The notes: generated by a model from the letters alone, not told the origin. Counted from the stretch's first letter, positions 22,597 through 32,250 are shown. The stretch: DNA of 64,000 nt from Streptomyces sp. AA1529 (GCF_000280905.1 NZ_ALAP01000037.1:1-64000); one strand, 5' to 3'. Numbers and translations: made by a program.

Positions 22597-25178
22597 CGTG
22601 CGGCCTTCCCGTCGGCGCCGGTGGCACCGCGTGTGTAGCGGGGGTGGACGATGCCGACGCAGCTGTAGGGCAGCTCGTCGACCTCCTCGACGGGGACACC
22701 GCGCTGGGCGGCCAGCAGCCGTACGTGGTCGAGGTCGGGGCCCGCGCCGCGCCGCGCCAGGATGCGCCACGGGACGCGGCGCAGCAGGACCCGGGTGGTC
22801 TCACCGACGCCCGGTTTGATCAGGTTCACGTCCCCGATGCCGTACGCCTCGCTGATCTCCTCCACGGCCCGCCAGCCCGCCCAGGTGGGTGTGCGGTCCG
22901 CGGAGGCCGCCGCCGCGGCGTCCCGGACGGCGTCCGCCCGGACCGCGGGGAAGCACGCCGAGACCGTGTCCACGAAGTGCCCCGACAGGTCGCTCCCGGA
23001 CAGCTCGCGGTAGAACTTCGCACCGTGGAAGTCGTGCGGGCCCACCAGGTCGGCGCGGAGCACGGTGCGGGAGATCAGTCCGGAGACGGTCGAGTTGAGG
23101 CAGGCGGAGGGGATGAGGAAGTCCTCCCGGGTGCCGAACGTGCGCACGCAGGAGCCCGGGTCGGCCAGCACCGCCAGCTCCGGGTCGAACCGGGGGTGCG
23201 CGGCGAGCGCCCGGGCCAGCTCGTGGGTGATGGCGCCCTTGCCCGTCCAGCCGTCGACGAAGACGACGTCGGCCGGATCGTGGTGGGCCGCCAGGTGGGC
23301 CAGCGCGTTGGTGTCGATGCCGCGGCCGCGGACGATCGAGACGGCGTAGTGCGGCAGGTCCAGACCGTGCGCGTAGCGCGCCCAGCGGCGCATCAGCACC
23401 CCGACGGGCGTACCCGCCCGGGCCAGCGAGACCAGCACGGAGCGCGGCCCGCGCTCGGCGAGCACCGTCTCGGTGACGGTGCCGACCGCGCGGGCCAGCC
23501 GCTCGGCCGCGGACTCCAGCGCGTCGTGGAAGAGCCGCTGGTAGTCCGCGGACGGCTGGTACTCCACGGGCAGCGACTCCGCGTAGTGCGCGCCGCCCGC
23601 CTGGATGGCCTCCTCGCGCTCCTCGGTGGGCGCCTCCAGTTCGACGTCGGACAGATCGCGCAGCAGCCACGCGACCTCGTCGTGCGCGTACGAGGAGAAG
23701 TCCGGGCCGTGCAACGGCGCGGGGAGGCGCGGGGCGGTGCCGTCCGGGACGTAGGAGGGGACGACGGAGAGCACCACCTCCGGGACACAGCCGGTGAGCT
23801 GGTCCAGCAGCCCTCCGGGGGCGTGCAGCGCGGGAGTGTCGCCCACACTGTCCACGACCGCGACGACGGCGTCGAAGCCCCGGCCGACGATGTTGTAGGC
23901 ATAGCGCTCGGCGGGGCCGTGCGGACCGTCCGGGCCGGTCCCGCCGTCCGCGCCGTTCGCGCCGTCGTGGGGCGGCAGGTCGTGCGCGGGGAAGCGCAGC
24001 GCGCTGCGTATCGCATACCCGGGGTCGTCGACGGCCAGGACGGGCGAACGGGTCGTGGTGGAGAAACGGATCTCCGCCCGCCCCTCGGTGCGCCGCTCCA
24101 GCTCGGCCGCGAGCAGCAGCGGCGCGTACATCAGCTCCTCGCTGCCGAGGACCAGGACGCGGGGCCGCGGAGCGCCGTCCCCGCGCTGCGCCGGGGCCGC
24201 GCCCTGCCCGGGCGGCGCCCCGGCGCAGTCCAGCGCGGAGAGCACCCGCTCGGCCATGTCCGGCAGCGCCGCCTCCAGGCGGAGCTGCTCGCGCGGCCCG
24301 AAGCCGTGCCGCGCACCGTCCGGAAGCCCCTGCGGCCAGCCCGTCTCCACCCGGCGCAGGACGCCCCGCACCTCCGGCGGCGGTGCCGGATGCGGTGCGT
24401 CGCGGTGCGCGGCGACCAGCTCCCGGCCGCGCTCCAGCACATCGTCGGGGAGCTCCACCCGGCCCGCGGCCAGCGCCACCACGTCGATGCGGGCGCCCAG
24501 CTCGGCGGCGAATTTCTCCAGCTCCGCCACGTCCGCACCACCGCGCGTGTCGACCAGCGCGGCCACGACATACCGGTCGCGGGGGTGGGCGGCGTGCAGC
24601 GCGGCGACGGTGTTGCGCACCGTCCGGCCGGTGGAGAGCTCGTCGTCCACCAGCACCAGCGGCCCTCCGGTGCGCAGCGCGTCCGGGTCCTCGGGCAGCA
24701 GCAGGTGCGAGGTGGCGTGGCTGTGCTCCTCCTCGAAACCGCCGTACCGGGCCACCCCCGGCACCGGGCGCCGCGTGGAGTGCAGGGCGCTCGCACGGCT
24801 GCCCATGCCGTGCGCGACGGTGAGTCCGAGTCCCGTCGCGGTCTCCGCGAAGCCGAGCACCACGGAGCGGGCGGCCTCCGCCGCCCCGAGCCGCTCACGC
24901 ACCCGCTCCCCCAGGCGGCGGCCCGCGTCCAGGACCGCCGAGGGACGCTGCGGCACATGCTTGCCCAGGACGGTGGAGACCAGCAGATGGGCCCGCTTGG
25001 GGTTGCGCCGCAGTGCCAGGCCCAGGAGCCCGCGCAGCCCCTCGTCCGCCAGCCGCACCCCGAGCCGTTCGGCCACCCAGGTACCCGTCCACCCCTCCGG
25101 GTCCGTCCCCGCCCCGGTGTGCGGGCCGGCTCCGGCCCCCGTCGCGGCCGCACCGGCCTCCCGTACGCTCGCGTTCAC
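22593..25178 (-). CDS. Fusion of phosphoribosyltransferase and StiP-like domains (ter-associated)
   Basis: The 861-residue protein has two parts. Residues about 20-270 form a type I phosphoribosyltransferase with the PRPP loop LVLVDDELSTGRTVRN. A second, TRSP-like segment follows (LVLGSEELMYAPLLLAAELE and FSTTTRSPV). The last 380 residues match the layout of StiP-like proteins in ter operons, with VLVSLARAGTPVGVLMRRW, VSIVRGRGIDTNAL, FVDGWTGKGAI and SGLISRTVL. In other bacteria these are usually separate genes, so this is a natural fusion. GTG at 25178 overlaps the stop of the aldolase-like gene (GTGA). It is predicted to attach a base to phosphoribose in the ter-linked pathway. Confidence 0.78.
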   Translation of the reverse strand: MNASVREAGAAATGAGAGPHTGAGTDPEGWTGTWVAERLGVRLADEGLRGLLGLALRRNPKRAHLLVSTVLGKHVPQRPSAVLDAGRRLGERVRERLGAAEAARSVVLGFAETATGLGLTVAHGMGSRASALHSTRRPVPGVARYGGFEEEHSHATSHLLLPEDPDALRTGGPLVLVDDELSTGRTVRNTVAALHAAHPRDRYVVAALVDTRGGADVAELEKFAAELGARIDVVALAAGRVELPDDVLERGRELVAAHRDAPHPAPPPEVRGVLRRVETGWPQGLPDGARHGFGPREQLRLEAALPDMAERVLSALDCAGAPPGQGAAPAQRGDGAPRPRVLVLGSEELMYAPLLLAAELERRTEGRAEIRFSTTTRSPVLAVDDPGYAIRSALRFPAHDLPPHDGANGADGGTGPDGPHGPAERYAYNIVGRGFDAVVAVVDSVGDTPALHAPGGLLDQLTGCVPEVVLSVVPSYVPDGTAPRLPAPLHGPDFSSYAHDEVAWLLRDLSDVELEAPTEEREEAIQAGGAHYAESLPVEYQPSADYQRLFHDALESAAERLARAVGTVTETVLAERGPRSVLVSLARAGTPVGVLMRRWARYAHGLDLPHYAVSIVRGRGIDTNALAHLAAHHDPADVVFVDGWTGKGAITHELARALAAHPRFDPELAVLADPGSCVRTFGTREDFLIPSACLNSTVSGLISRTVLRADLVGPHDFHGAKFYRELSGSDLSGHFVDTVSACFPAVRADAVRDAAAAASADRTPTWAGWRAVEEISEAYGIGDVNLIKPGVGETTRVLLRRVPWRILARRGAGPDLDHVRLLAAQRGVPVEEVDELPYSCVGIVHPRYTRGATGADGKAAR

Positions 25179-26341
25179 TTGACTCCCGCCGCCAGCAGTT
25201 CCACGAAACTCACGCCCTCGCGCGCCACCCCGAAGACCTCGCCGCGCAGCAGTGTGCGCTCGGCCCAGGCCCGGTGCGGCTTCACCTCGTTCATCTTGTT
25301 CGTATAAGCGGAGCGGACCACTCCGCCACCGCCGCGCTCGGGGCGCAGCACATCGGTCGCATCGCAGAACTCCTCGTGGCTGACGACCGACAGCGCATGG
25401 ACGGGAGCCACGTGCGAGGGATGGATGCAGGTCTTGCCCAGCAGGCCGTTCGCCCGGTCCAGCTCGATCTCGCGCAGCAGACCGTCCAGATCGTGCTCGA
25501 TCAGCGCGGCGCGCACGTCCTCGGCACGGCCGCTCAGGAAGGGGCTCCGCCGCAACTGCGGCTTGAACATCCTCTCGTGCTGCCGGAAATATTCCCATAC
25601 GGGTCCCGTCACCGTGAAGCCGGTGCCGTCGGCCCTGCCCAGCACGTTCACCACGTCCGCGATGACCGAGGCGACGATCTGCACGTCGTAGGCGGTCATC
25701 TCCGGCGTGCGCCGCAGCCCGTAGGCGGCGCAGAAGTCGGTGACGCCCAGCCGCAGCGCGAGGACCCGCTCGCGGTACTTCTCCAGGGTGCGAGCGATCC
25801 CGGCGAGCGCGTCCGTGCGGGTCTCCCGGTGCAGCAGCTCGGGCGACTCCAGGACGGGCATCGCGAACAGCCGCCGCTCGCAGGCCGCCTCCGCCTCGGT
25901 GAGCGCCTCCAGGAACGGCACCGAACGGTCCCCGGTGAACTTGGGCAGCACGAAACCCGACAGCAGCCCCGCCGCCGGACCCAGCCTGCGCACCAGGTCG
26001 GTGATCTGCCCGGACTCCCGCACCCGGACGAACAGCAACGGCAGCTCGTCCGGCGCGCCCCGGTCCGCCAGCTCCCGGAGCTGGCCGACGAGGTTGGCCT
26101 CGGCCAGCGGCACCTCGGCGTCCGCGATCGAGTCCTCCAGACAGAGCACCATCGAGACCACGCCGCGCGCCGCCTGCTTGAGCACGTCGCCGGCGAGCGC
26201 GGGCCTGGTGGCCGGGCTGTAGAGAGTGGCGCCGAGCGCGACCGCGAGGGTGCCCGCGTCCGCTTCGGAAGTGAACTCGGCCGGCTCACGGTGGAAGAGC
26301 GCGCTTCGGCGCTCAGGCGTCAGATGCCTGAAATGCCGCAT
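25175..26341 (-). CDS. HpcH/HpaI or CitE-like aldolase (ter-associated)
   Basis: The 388-residue product is a TIM-barrel lyase of the citrate lyase beta / HpcH type. VVSMVLCLEDSIAD carries metal-binding Glu/Asp, GFVLPKFTG and LFAMPVLESP the barrel strands, and LGKTCIHPSHV the usual late motif (GKxxIHP). I chose ATG at 26341 with ACGGGGAT upstream; an in-frame extension to 26455 is Arg-rich and unlikely. It is the first gene of a three-gene operon with the phosphoribosyltransferase fusion and HAD genes. Such aldolases belong to the ter biosynthetic module, where substrates are unknown. Confidence 0.82.
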   Translation of the reverse strand: MRHFRHLTPERRSALFHREPAEFTSEADAGTLAVALGATLYSPATRPALAGDVLKQAARGVVSMVLCLEDSIADAEVPLAEANLVGQLRELADRGAPDELPLLFVRVRESGQITDLVRRLGPAAGLLSGFVLPKFTGDRSVPFLEALTEAEAACERRLFAMPVLESPELLHRETRTDALAGIARTLEKYRERVLALRLGVTDFCAAYGLRRTPEMTAYDVQIVASVIADVVNVLGRADGTGFTVTGPVWEYFRQHERMFKPQLRRSPFLSGRAEDVRAALIEHDLDGLLREIELDRANGLLGKTCIHPSHVAPVHALSVVSHEEFCDATDVLRPERGGGGVVRSAYTNKMNEVKPHRAWAERTLLRGEVFGVAREGVSFVELLAAGVK

Positions 26342-26611
26342 GGAAATCCCCGTCCCGCCGTCCCGGCGCCCGTGCGCGTCGCTCCGGCGTACCTGTGGCG
26401 TCACGCGGTGGCGGTGGTCCTGCCGGGGCCGCCGTGGTGCCGCGTCGCTGCTCATCGTACGTTCGAGCGTCGGTCATGAGTTCCCCTGAGTCGGCAGCGG
26501 TCGCACATGGCCCCCGCTACGGAGCCGCCGGGGCCCCGGCGACCACGCCCCGTCGCCGCCGCGGCACATCCCGCGTTGTCGAGGGGGTCCGTCCGGGGGC
26601 AGGATGAAGAC

Positions 26612-27826
26612 ATGACGCACGCGATGACGAAGGGGTCGAACATCCCGCTGGAGTCCAGGACGGTACGCGCCGTGCTCTGCTGGGCCCCCGGCGCCGGAGT
26701 ACCGGATGTCGATGCCTCGGCTCTGCTGCTCGGCCCGGACGGCAAGGTCCGCTCCGACGACGACTTCATCTTCTACAACCAGCCGCGCCACCCCTCCGGA
26801 CTGGTGCGGCACCTGGCCAAGAAGCGCGAGCCCGAGGGGCTGCGCGACACCGTCGAAGCCGACCTGGGCGCGCTGGACACCTCCGTGGACCGGGTGCTGC
26901 TGGCCGCCTCCGCGGACGGCGGCAGCTTCGCCGCCGTCCGGGAACTGCGGCTGCTGCTGCACGACGCGGCCGACCCGGACGGCGGAACCGCGGCCGGTCC
27001 CGGCGGAGCACTCCTCGCCCGCTTCGACATCGAGCCGGAGACCGGCGGCGAGACGGCCATGGTCTGCGGCGAGCTCTACCGGCGCGGGGACAGCTGGAAG
27101 TTCCGCGCGCTGGGGCAGGGCTACGACACCGGGCTGGTCGGGCTCGCCACCGAGTTCGGCATCACCGTCGACGAGAGCGAGGCCGCCCAGGCCGGCTCCG
27201 GGCAGCGCACCGGCCAGGGGCAGCCGCACTCCCCGGAGCACGATCCGGACGCGACCGTGGCCCACGCGCCGCGGCCCGACACCATCGGCTCGGAGGACTT
27301 CCGGCTCGGCTCGCCCGCCGGGACGGTGCCCCAGCCGCCGCCCGAGCCGGGCTTCCCGGAGCCCGACCCGGTACCGCCCGAGCCGCACCCGGAACCCGGG
27401 CCGCCGCCGGAGCCCGGCCCCGAGCCGGTGCCGCCGGGTCCGCCCGGTCCGCCACCGGGGCCCACCCCCGGTCCCGGCCCCGTGCCCGGGCCGGATCCCG
27501 GGCCGCCGCCGCAGCCTCCCGCGCCGGAGCCCCCGGAGCCGCAGCCGGATCCGGCCGGCGTGTCGGCCTCGGCCGTCACGGCGCAGGTGCCGCCGCCCGG
27601 CGCTCCGCCCGGTGCGCCGCCGTTCGGGCCGCAGGGCGTGGCGGGCGTCCCGGCCCCGCCGGAGCAGCCCCCCGGTTACGGCTTCCCGCAGCCGCCGCAC
27701 CACCCGCCCCAGCAGCCGCCCGCCACCCAGCCGGCCTACGGCTACCCGCAGCCCACCTACGGCTACCCGCAGCCGGACCCGGCGTTCGCGCTGCCACCCC
27801 AGGGCCCGCAGTTCCTGAACCGCTGA
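26612..27826 (+). CDS. TerD-domain protein with long Pro-rich tail
   Basis: The 404-residue product has a TerD beta-sandwich in its first 180 residues: [31 protein letters not shown], then the C-terminal signature [19 protein letters not shown] with [17 protein letters not shown]. The first half of the usual DFDLDAS calcium loop is altered. After residue 190 comes about 200 residues of Pro, Gly and Glu with YGYPQP repeats near the end, a disordered tail that may bind partner proteins or surfaces. ATG at 26612 follows GGATGAAG. It is divergent from the aldolase operon and convergent with the TerA-like gene. Confidence 0.85.
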   Translation: MTHAMTKGSNIPLESRTVRAVLCWAPGAGVPDVDASALLLGPDGKVRSDDDFIFYNQPRHPSGLVRHLAKKREPEGLRDTVEADLGALDTSVDRVLLAASADGGSFAAVRELRLLLHDAADPDGGTAAGPGGALLARFDIEPETGGETAMVCGELYRRGDSWKFRALGQGYDTGLVGLATEFGITVDESEAAQAGSGQRTGQGQPHSPEHDPDATVAHAPRPDTIGSEDFRLGSPAGTVPQPPPEPGFPEPDPVPPEPHPEPGPPPEPGPEPVPPGPPGPPPGPTPGPGPVPGPDPGPPPQPPAPEPPEPQPDPAGVSASAVTAQVPPPGAPPGAPPFGPQGVAGVPAPPEQPPGYGFPQPPHHPPQQPPATQPAYGYPQPTYGYPQPDPAFALPPQGPQFLNR

Positions 27827-27838
27827 GCGCGGCACGCC

Positions 27839-27872
27839 GAGGCCCCGGCCGGTCCGTACCGGCCGGGGCCTC
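27839..27872. terminator. Stem-loop terminator after the TerD/Pro-rich gene
   Basis: GAGGCCCCGGCCGGT pairs perfectly with ACCGGCCGGGGCCTC around CCGT, thirteen bases after the stop codon. It can act in both directions between convergent genes. Confidence 0.85.
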
Positions 27873-27941
27873 CTGCCTCTTCGCCTCCGTTCCGCACCAC
27901 ACCCGCGTCACGGAGGTGCCGCGGCGTGGAGCGCGGCGTCG

Positions 27942-27998
27942 CGGTCGGGGGCTCGGCGTGGCGTCGGGGGCTCGGCGTGGCGTCGGGGGCTCGGCGTG
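27942..27998. repeat. Three tandem copies of a 19-bp repeat
   Basis: GTCGGGGGCTCGGCGTG occurs at 27944-27960, 27963-27979 and 27982-27998, with GC between copies, giving a 19-bp period. It lies in the non-coding gap between convergent genes, where copy number may vary between strains. Confidence 0.85.
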
Positions 27999-28073
27999 AC
28001 CACGTCAGGGCGTCGCAGCGGAGATCCGGCAGGTGGAAGCAGCGGGCGGCCGGGGCCGGCCGCCGCGCCGGGC

Positions 28074-28835
28074 TCAGACCTTCTGCGTCTTGTAGCCCCG
28101 GCCCCACTGCAGCCCCCAGCCGTAGAGCCGGTCCAGCTCCGCCTGGAAGCCGTAGACGTAGCGGACTTCGCGGCGCACCTTCAGCTCGCCCTTGACGTTC
28201 TCCATCAGCAGCACGGCGCACGAGCGGGCCTGCGGAGCACGCTCGTCCAGCCCCACCTCCACATGCGGTCCGTTGCTGGGGATGAGCGTGACGACCGCGT
28301 GCGTCCGGTCGAAGGCCGGGGTGCCGTCGTAGATGTAGACGAAGAAGAGCAGCCGCTTCAACTCGTCCCGGTGGTCGAGGTTGACGTAGAGCGTCTCCCC
28401 GGAGGGCGAACCGAACCGGTCGTCACCGGTGAGCTTGATGTAAGGAGGCGCGTTCCAGTCGCCCAGGAAGTTGCCGAGCGGCTGGACGACGCCCTTGGTG
28501 CCGTCCGTCAGCTCGTACATGCACGCCAGGTCCAGGTCGACGTTGACGACGCCCTGGGTGTGGGCCTGCACCACGGTCGGTTTGAACGCCCTGAGCGGAT
28601 GCCGGAGCGAACCGCCGGTCCGCCTGCCCACCCCCTCCACATCCGAACTGCGCATCCGCCAGGAGAGGTTGACCTGCAGGCTGCCGCTGTCGGCACCCTG
28701 CTTGGTCAGCGACAGCTCCGCGTGCCGCTTGGTCAGCTCCATCGCATACGTCGAAGGACCGCCGACCGTGTCGAACTTCGGTCCGCGCCGGGACATGCCC
28801 ACACCCCGCCGCCAGTTCTCCCACAGGGAGACCAT
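28074..28835 (-). CDS. TerA-like/TerD-family tellurium resistance protein
   Basis: The 253-residue product has a TerD-like beta-sandwich with NVDLDLACMYEL and a second acidic loop, KLTGDDRFGSPSGE, followed by KRLLFFVYIYDGTPAFDRT and a late Arg-rich strand. This pattern (DLDLAC plus GDD) marks TerA/TerF-type members, which bind Ca2+. ATG at 28835 follows a G-rich site; an in-frame extension to 28955 is not supported. Its C-terminus (LYGWGLQWGRGYKTQKV) is Trp/Gly-rich. It probably acts with the TerD proteins and TerC-type protein in envelope stress. Confidence 0.78.
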   Translation of the reverse strand: MVSLWENWRRGVGMSRRGPKFDTVGGPSTYAMELTKRHAELSLTKQGADSGSLQVNLSWRMRSSDVEGVGRRTGGSLRHPLRAFKPTVVQAHTQGVVNVDLDLACMYELTDGTKGVVQPLGNFLGDWNAPPYIKLTGDDRFGSPSGETLYVNLDHRDELKRLLFFVYIYDGTPAFDRTHAVVTLIPSNGPHVEVGLDERAPQARSCAVLLMENVKGELKVRREVRYVYGFQAELDRLYGWGLQWGRGYKTQKV

Positions 28836-28873
28836 CCCGCACCCCCACTCGCGCTCGGGCCCCGTCCCACCGC

Positions 28874-28940
28874 AGCGGGGCGGCTCCGGGGCGGCCGCGC
28901 GGACCCCTTCGGTCCGCACCGTCACGGAAGCCGCCCCGCT
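28874..28940. terminator. Nested stem-loop after the DUF475 gene
   Basis: An outer 12-bp stem (AGCGGGGCGGCT / AGCCGCCCCGCT) encloses an inner 7-bp hairpin GCGGACC/GGTCCGC with a CCTTC loop. It lies 27 bases past the stop of the DUF475 gene (minus strand) and so separates it from the TerA-like gene. Confidence 0.7.
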
Positions 28941-28966
28941 GGGAGCGTTCCTCAATCAGCAGCCGG

Positions 28967-30157
28967 TCACACGCGCGCGGTGACCTCGGATTGCTGTGGA
29001 TCCTCCCCGTCGCTCCCGCCGTCCCCGTCGCCCCCGGCCGCCTCGATGGCGCGGTTGCGGCGCAGCGAGGACCAGAAGGAGAGCGCGATCAGCACGACGC
29101 CGACCAGGCCGGTGATCACTTCGTTGATCTGGTACTTGACGGTGACGAGCAGGATCACCGAGAGGGCGCCGATGGCGTAGTGCGCGCCGTGCTCCAGGTA
29201 GATGTAGTCGTCCAGAGTGCCCTGGCGCACCAGGTAGACCGTGAGCGACCGGACGTACATCGCGCCGATGCCCAGACCGAGCGCCATCCAGAAGATCTGG
29301 TTGGTGACCGCGAAGGCGCCGATGACGCCGTCGAAGGAGAACGACGCGTCCAGGACCTCGAGGTAGAGGAACATGAAGAAGGCCGCCTTGCCGGCCAGTC
29401 CGACGGCCGAGGGCCGCTTCCCCGCCTTCTCGGCCTGCTCTTCCTCCTCCTGCTCGCGCTCCTCCTCCTCTTCGAGTTTGTCCTCGAAGTGGCCGGAGAG
29501 TCCGTTGACGATCAGATAGGTGATGAGTCCGGCGACACCCGAGAGGAGCACCGTGCCCGACTTGTCGGCGTGCCCGGCGTGCTGGTGCGCGGTGGTGGCC
29601 AGCGTGGTCGCCGTGACCAGCAGGGCGATCAGGGCGATCCCGACGGAGAGCCCGTCGATCTTGGAGAGCCGGGCGAGCGGGCGCTCCAGCCAGCCGACCC
29701 AGGTCTCCTCCCGCTCCTCGAGGATGAAGTCGAGGAAGATCATCAGCAGGAACATCCCGCCGAACGCCGCGATGGCCGGATGCGCGTCCGTGACCAACTG
29801 CTCGTAGCGGTCGGGGTTGTCCAGCGCGACCCGTACGGCCTCGATCGGATCGACCTGCGCGCTGATGGCGACAATGATGACCGGGAAGACCAGCCGCATG
29901 CCGAATACCGCGATCAGAATGCCGACGGTGAGGAAGATCTTCTGCCAGAAGGCATTCATCTTCTTCAGCACGCCGGCGTTGACGACCGCGTTGTCGAACG
30001 ACAGGGAGATCTCCAGGACGGAAAGGATCGCCACGAGGGCGAACGCCTCCCACCCCCAGAAGAACGCCGCTGCGGCCAGTCCGACGGCGGTGACGCCGAA
30101 GGACCAGCCAAAGGTTTTCAGGAGCACTGGCTTCCCAATCCGCTGTCCGGTCTGCAT
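28967..30157 (-). CDS. TerC-like integral membrane protein (DUF475)
   Basis: The 396-residue product has about nine membrane helices. The family's acidic repeats are clear: LSVLEISLSFDNAVVNAGVL near residue 50 and LEVLDASFSFDGVIGAFAVT near residue 260, each with Glu/Asp within helices as in metal-ion exporters of the TerC/DUF475 group. A Glu-rich cytoplasmic loop lies between residues 218 and 240. The start has no clear ribosome site (only a GATGTGAACCT leader), so expression may be weak or leaderless. It is predicted to handle metal ions (possibly Mn2+ or Ca2+) together with TerD proteins in membrane complexes. Confidence 0.85.
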   Translation of the reverse strand: MQTGQRIGKPVLLKTFGWSFGVTAVGLAAAAFFWGWEAFALVAILSVLEISLSFDNAVVNAGVLKKMNAFWQKIFLTVGILIAVFGMRLVFPVIIVAISAQVDPIEAVRVALDNPDRYEQLVTDAHPAIAAFGGMFLLMIFLDFILEEREETWVGWLERPLARLSKIDGLSVGIALIALLVTATTLATTAHQHAGHADKSGTVLLSGVAGLITYLIVNGLSGHFEDKLEEEEEREQEEEEQAEKAGKRPSAVGLAGKAAFFMFLYLEVLDASFSFDGVIGAFAVTNQIFWMALGLGIGAMYVRSLTVYLVRQGTLDDYIYLEHGAHYAIGALSVILLVTVKYQINEVITGLVGVVLIALSFWSSLRRNRAIEAAGGDGDGGSDGEDPQQSEVTARV

Positions 30158-30207
30158 AGGTTCACATCAGGGCGAAAGCCCTTTGACGACTGCGACCTCG
30201 AAGTCGT

Positions 30208-30786
30208 CTAGGCGACATTGACGCCGAAGTCTAGAGCGATGCCCCGCAGGCCCGACGCATACCCCTGGCCCACGGCTCGGAACTTCCACTCCCCGCTGTA
30301 ACGGTAAAGCTCTCCGAAGATCATCGCTGTCTCGGAGGAGGCGTCCTCGGTGAGGTCGTAGCGGGCCAGCTCGATGCCGTCCTCCTGGTTGACGACGCGG
30401 ATGTAGGCCTCGGCGACCTGGCCGAAGGTCTGGTGCCGGCTCTCGGCCTCGTAGATCGAGACGGCGAAGACGATCTTGTCCACCTGCGCCGGCACCAGCG
30501 GAAGGTCCACCAGGACCGTCTCGTCGTCGTCACTGCCGGTGCCGCCCACCAGCTCGTCGCCGGTGTGCTCGACGGAGCCGTCCGGGCTCTTGAGGTTGTT
30601 GTAGAAGATGAAGTATTCGTCGCCGAGAACCCGGCCGCCGGAGCACAGCAGTGCGCTGGCGTCGAGGTCGAAGTCGGCGCCCGTGGTGGACCGGGCCTTC
30701 CAGCCCAGACCGACCCGCGCCTGGGTCAGGTTCGGTGCGGCCTTCGAGAGGGAGACGTTTCCCCCTTTGGCGAGCGTGACGCTCAT
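30208..30786 (-). CDS. terD: TerD calcium-binding stress protein
   Basis: The 192-residue protein is a canonical Ter[33 protein letters not shown] (first Ca2+ loop), [20 protein letters not shown] (second acidic loop), then GELYRYSGEWKFRAVGQGYA near the end. ATG at 30786 has GAGAGGA upstream. It is about 70% identical by eye to the next gene upstream, so the two arose by duplication. TerD proteins are highly expressed in Streptomyces and influence development and calcium response. It lies about 50 bases upstream of the DUF475 gene in the same direction. Confidence 0.93.
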   Translation of the reverse strand: MSVTLAKGGNVSLSKAAPNLTQARVGLGWKARSTTGADFDLDASALLCSGGRVLGDEYFIFYNNLKSPDGSVEHTGDELVGGTGSDDDETVLVDLPLVPAQVDKIVFAVSIYEAESRHQTFGQVAEAYIRVVNQEDGIELARYDLTEDASSETAMIFGELYRYSGEWKFRAVGQGYASGLRGIALDFGVNVA

Positions 30787-30979
30787 GTTTCTGGTCCTCT
30801 CCCCGGCTGGTGGCTCGGCCATGCGGCCCGCGCCACAGTGCGTCCAGTCTCTCCGTACCACCGGGCGCCGCACACCTCCGGGGCACGGAAGTCTGCGGCG
30901 CCCGTGGCTGCCGGTCTCCGGCAGGGGCGCCCCGTCGGCCCGTCGACCGGGCCGGTGGGCGCATGCCCTGCGGATTCCC

Positions 30980-31555
30980 TCAGACGTTCACGCCGAAGTC
31001 CTGCGCGATGCCGCGCAGGCCCGAGGCGTAGCCCTGGCCGATGGCACGGAACTTCCACTCCGCACCGTGCCGGTAGAGCTCACCGAAGACCATCGCCGTC
31101 TCGGTTGACGCGTCCTCGCTGAGGTCGTAGCGCGCCAGCTCGGCGTTGTCGGCCTGGTTGACGACGCGGATGTAGGCGTTCCGCACCTGGCCGAAGCTCT
31201 GCTGGCGGCTCTCCGCCTCGTAGATCGAGACGGGGAAGACGATCTTCTCGACATCGGCCGGTACCCCGGCGAGGTTCACCTTGATGACCTCGTCGTCGCC
31301 TTCGCCCTCGCCGGTGAGGTTGTCACCGGTGTGCTCGACGGAGCCGTCGGGGCTCTTGAGGTTGTTGAAGAACACGAAGTTCTGGTCGTTGGCGACCTTG
31401 CCCTCCGCGTTCGTCAGCAGGGCGCTCGCGTCGAGGTCGAAGTCGCTGCCGGTGGTCGTACGGGCGTCCCAGCCGAGACCGACGATGACCGCGGTCAGGT
31501 TGGGCGCTTCCTTGGTCAGCGAGACGTTGCCGCCCTTGCTGAGGCTGACTCCCAC
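30980..31555 (-). CDS. terD: TerD calcium-binding stress protein (paralogue)
   Basis: The 191-residue protein has all TerD hallmarks: [56 protein letters not shown] and [23 protein letters not shown] at 31555 follows a perfect AGGAGG, the strongest ribosome site of the cluster, suggesting high expression. A 190-base gap separates it from the second terD, room for its own promoter. The product binds Ca2+ through the Asp-rich loops and is usually found at membranes with TerC-type proteins. Confidence 0.93.
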   Translation of the reverse strand: MGVSLSKGGNVSLTKEAPNLTAVIVGLGWDARTTTGSDFDLDASALLTNAEGKVANDQNFVFFNNLKSPDGSVEHTGDNLTGEGEGDDEVIKVNLAGVPADVEKIVFPVSIYEAESRQQSFGQVRNAYIRVVNQADNAELARYDLSEDASTETAMVFGELYRHGAEWKFRAIGQGYASGLRGIAQDFGVNV

Positions 31556-31744
31556 GAGTCCTCCTGGTCAGTTGTTTCGTGAGGACACCGCGTGCCCCCG
31601 TTTTTCGAATGCCGTCGGATCAACGATTCGATCCTAGTGAGCGGTTCCCCGGGACACAGCCCTCTTACCGAGCGGAATCGGGGGTGTCCCGAGCGTTGCC
31701 GGAGCGCTCGGAGGCGCGCCCCGGCGCGACGGCCCGGCCGGCCG

Positions 31745-32203
31745 TCAGAGCTTCTCGAGCTCCCGCTCGTACTCCTTGAGGTCCCGCGCGTCGGGCAGCC
31801 CGTTGACGACGGTCCAGCGCACGGTGCCCTCCTTGTCGATGATGAAGGTGCCACGCACCGCGCAGCCCTTCTCCTCGTCGAACACTCCGTAGGCGCGCGA
31901 CGCCGCACCGTGCGGCCAGAAGTCGGACAGCAGCGGGTACTCCAGCCCCTCCTGCTCGGCGAAGACGCGCAGCGCGAACGGCGAGTCGTTGGAGACCGCC
32001 AGCAACTGCACGTCGTCGTTGACGAAGCGGGGAAGCTCGTCCCGCAGAGCGCACAGCTCCCCGGTGCACACACCGGTGAAGGCGAACGGGTAGAAGAGCA
32101 GGACGACGTTCTTCTCGCCCTGGTAGTCCGAGAGCCGCACGGTCTGGCCGTGCTGGTCCTTGAGCTCGATGTCGGGTGCCTTGGTACCGGCCTCGATCGC
32201 CAT
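31745..32203 (-). CDS. ahpE: AhpE-type peroxiredoxin
   Basis: The 152-residue thioredoxin-fold protein begins MAIEAGTKAPDIELKDQHGQ and has the peroxidatic Cys in YPFAFTGVCTGELCALRDEL; a second Cys five residues later resembles BCP-type enzymes. The motif DFWPHGAASRAYGVFDEEKG is typical of AhpE. It reduces peroxides in the cytoplasm. The order ahpE, DUF3052, aceE is also found in Mycobacterium tuberculosis (Rv2238c to Rv2241), which supports the name. ATG at 32203 is preceded by GAAGGGAA; the extension upstream is not coding. Confidence 0.9.
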   Translation of the reverse strand: MAIEAGTKAPDIELKDQHGQTVRLSDYQGEKNVVLLFYPFAFTGVCTGELCALRDELPRFVNDDVQLLAVSNDSPFALRVFAEQEGLEYPLLSDFWPHGAASRAYGVFDEEKGCAVRGTFIIDKEGTVRWTVVNGLPDARDLKEYERELEKL

Positions 32204-32250
32204 GGCGGGTTCCCTTCGGTGGGCGGAAACGGTCGCCCCCACCCTATGCA

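Noticed and set aside
22581..25307. Plus-strand open frame of about 900 codons antisense to the phosphoribosyltransferase fusion
   Set aside because: Composition artefact; minus-strand frame has PRPP-binding and other motifs and overlaps its neighbours by four bases.
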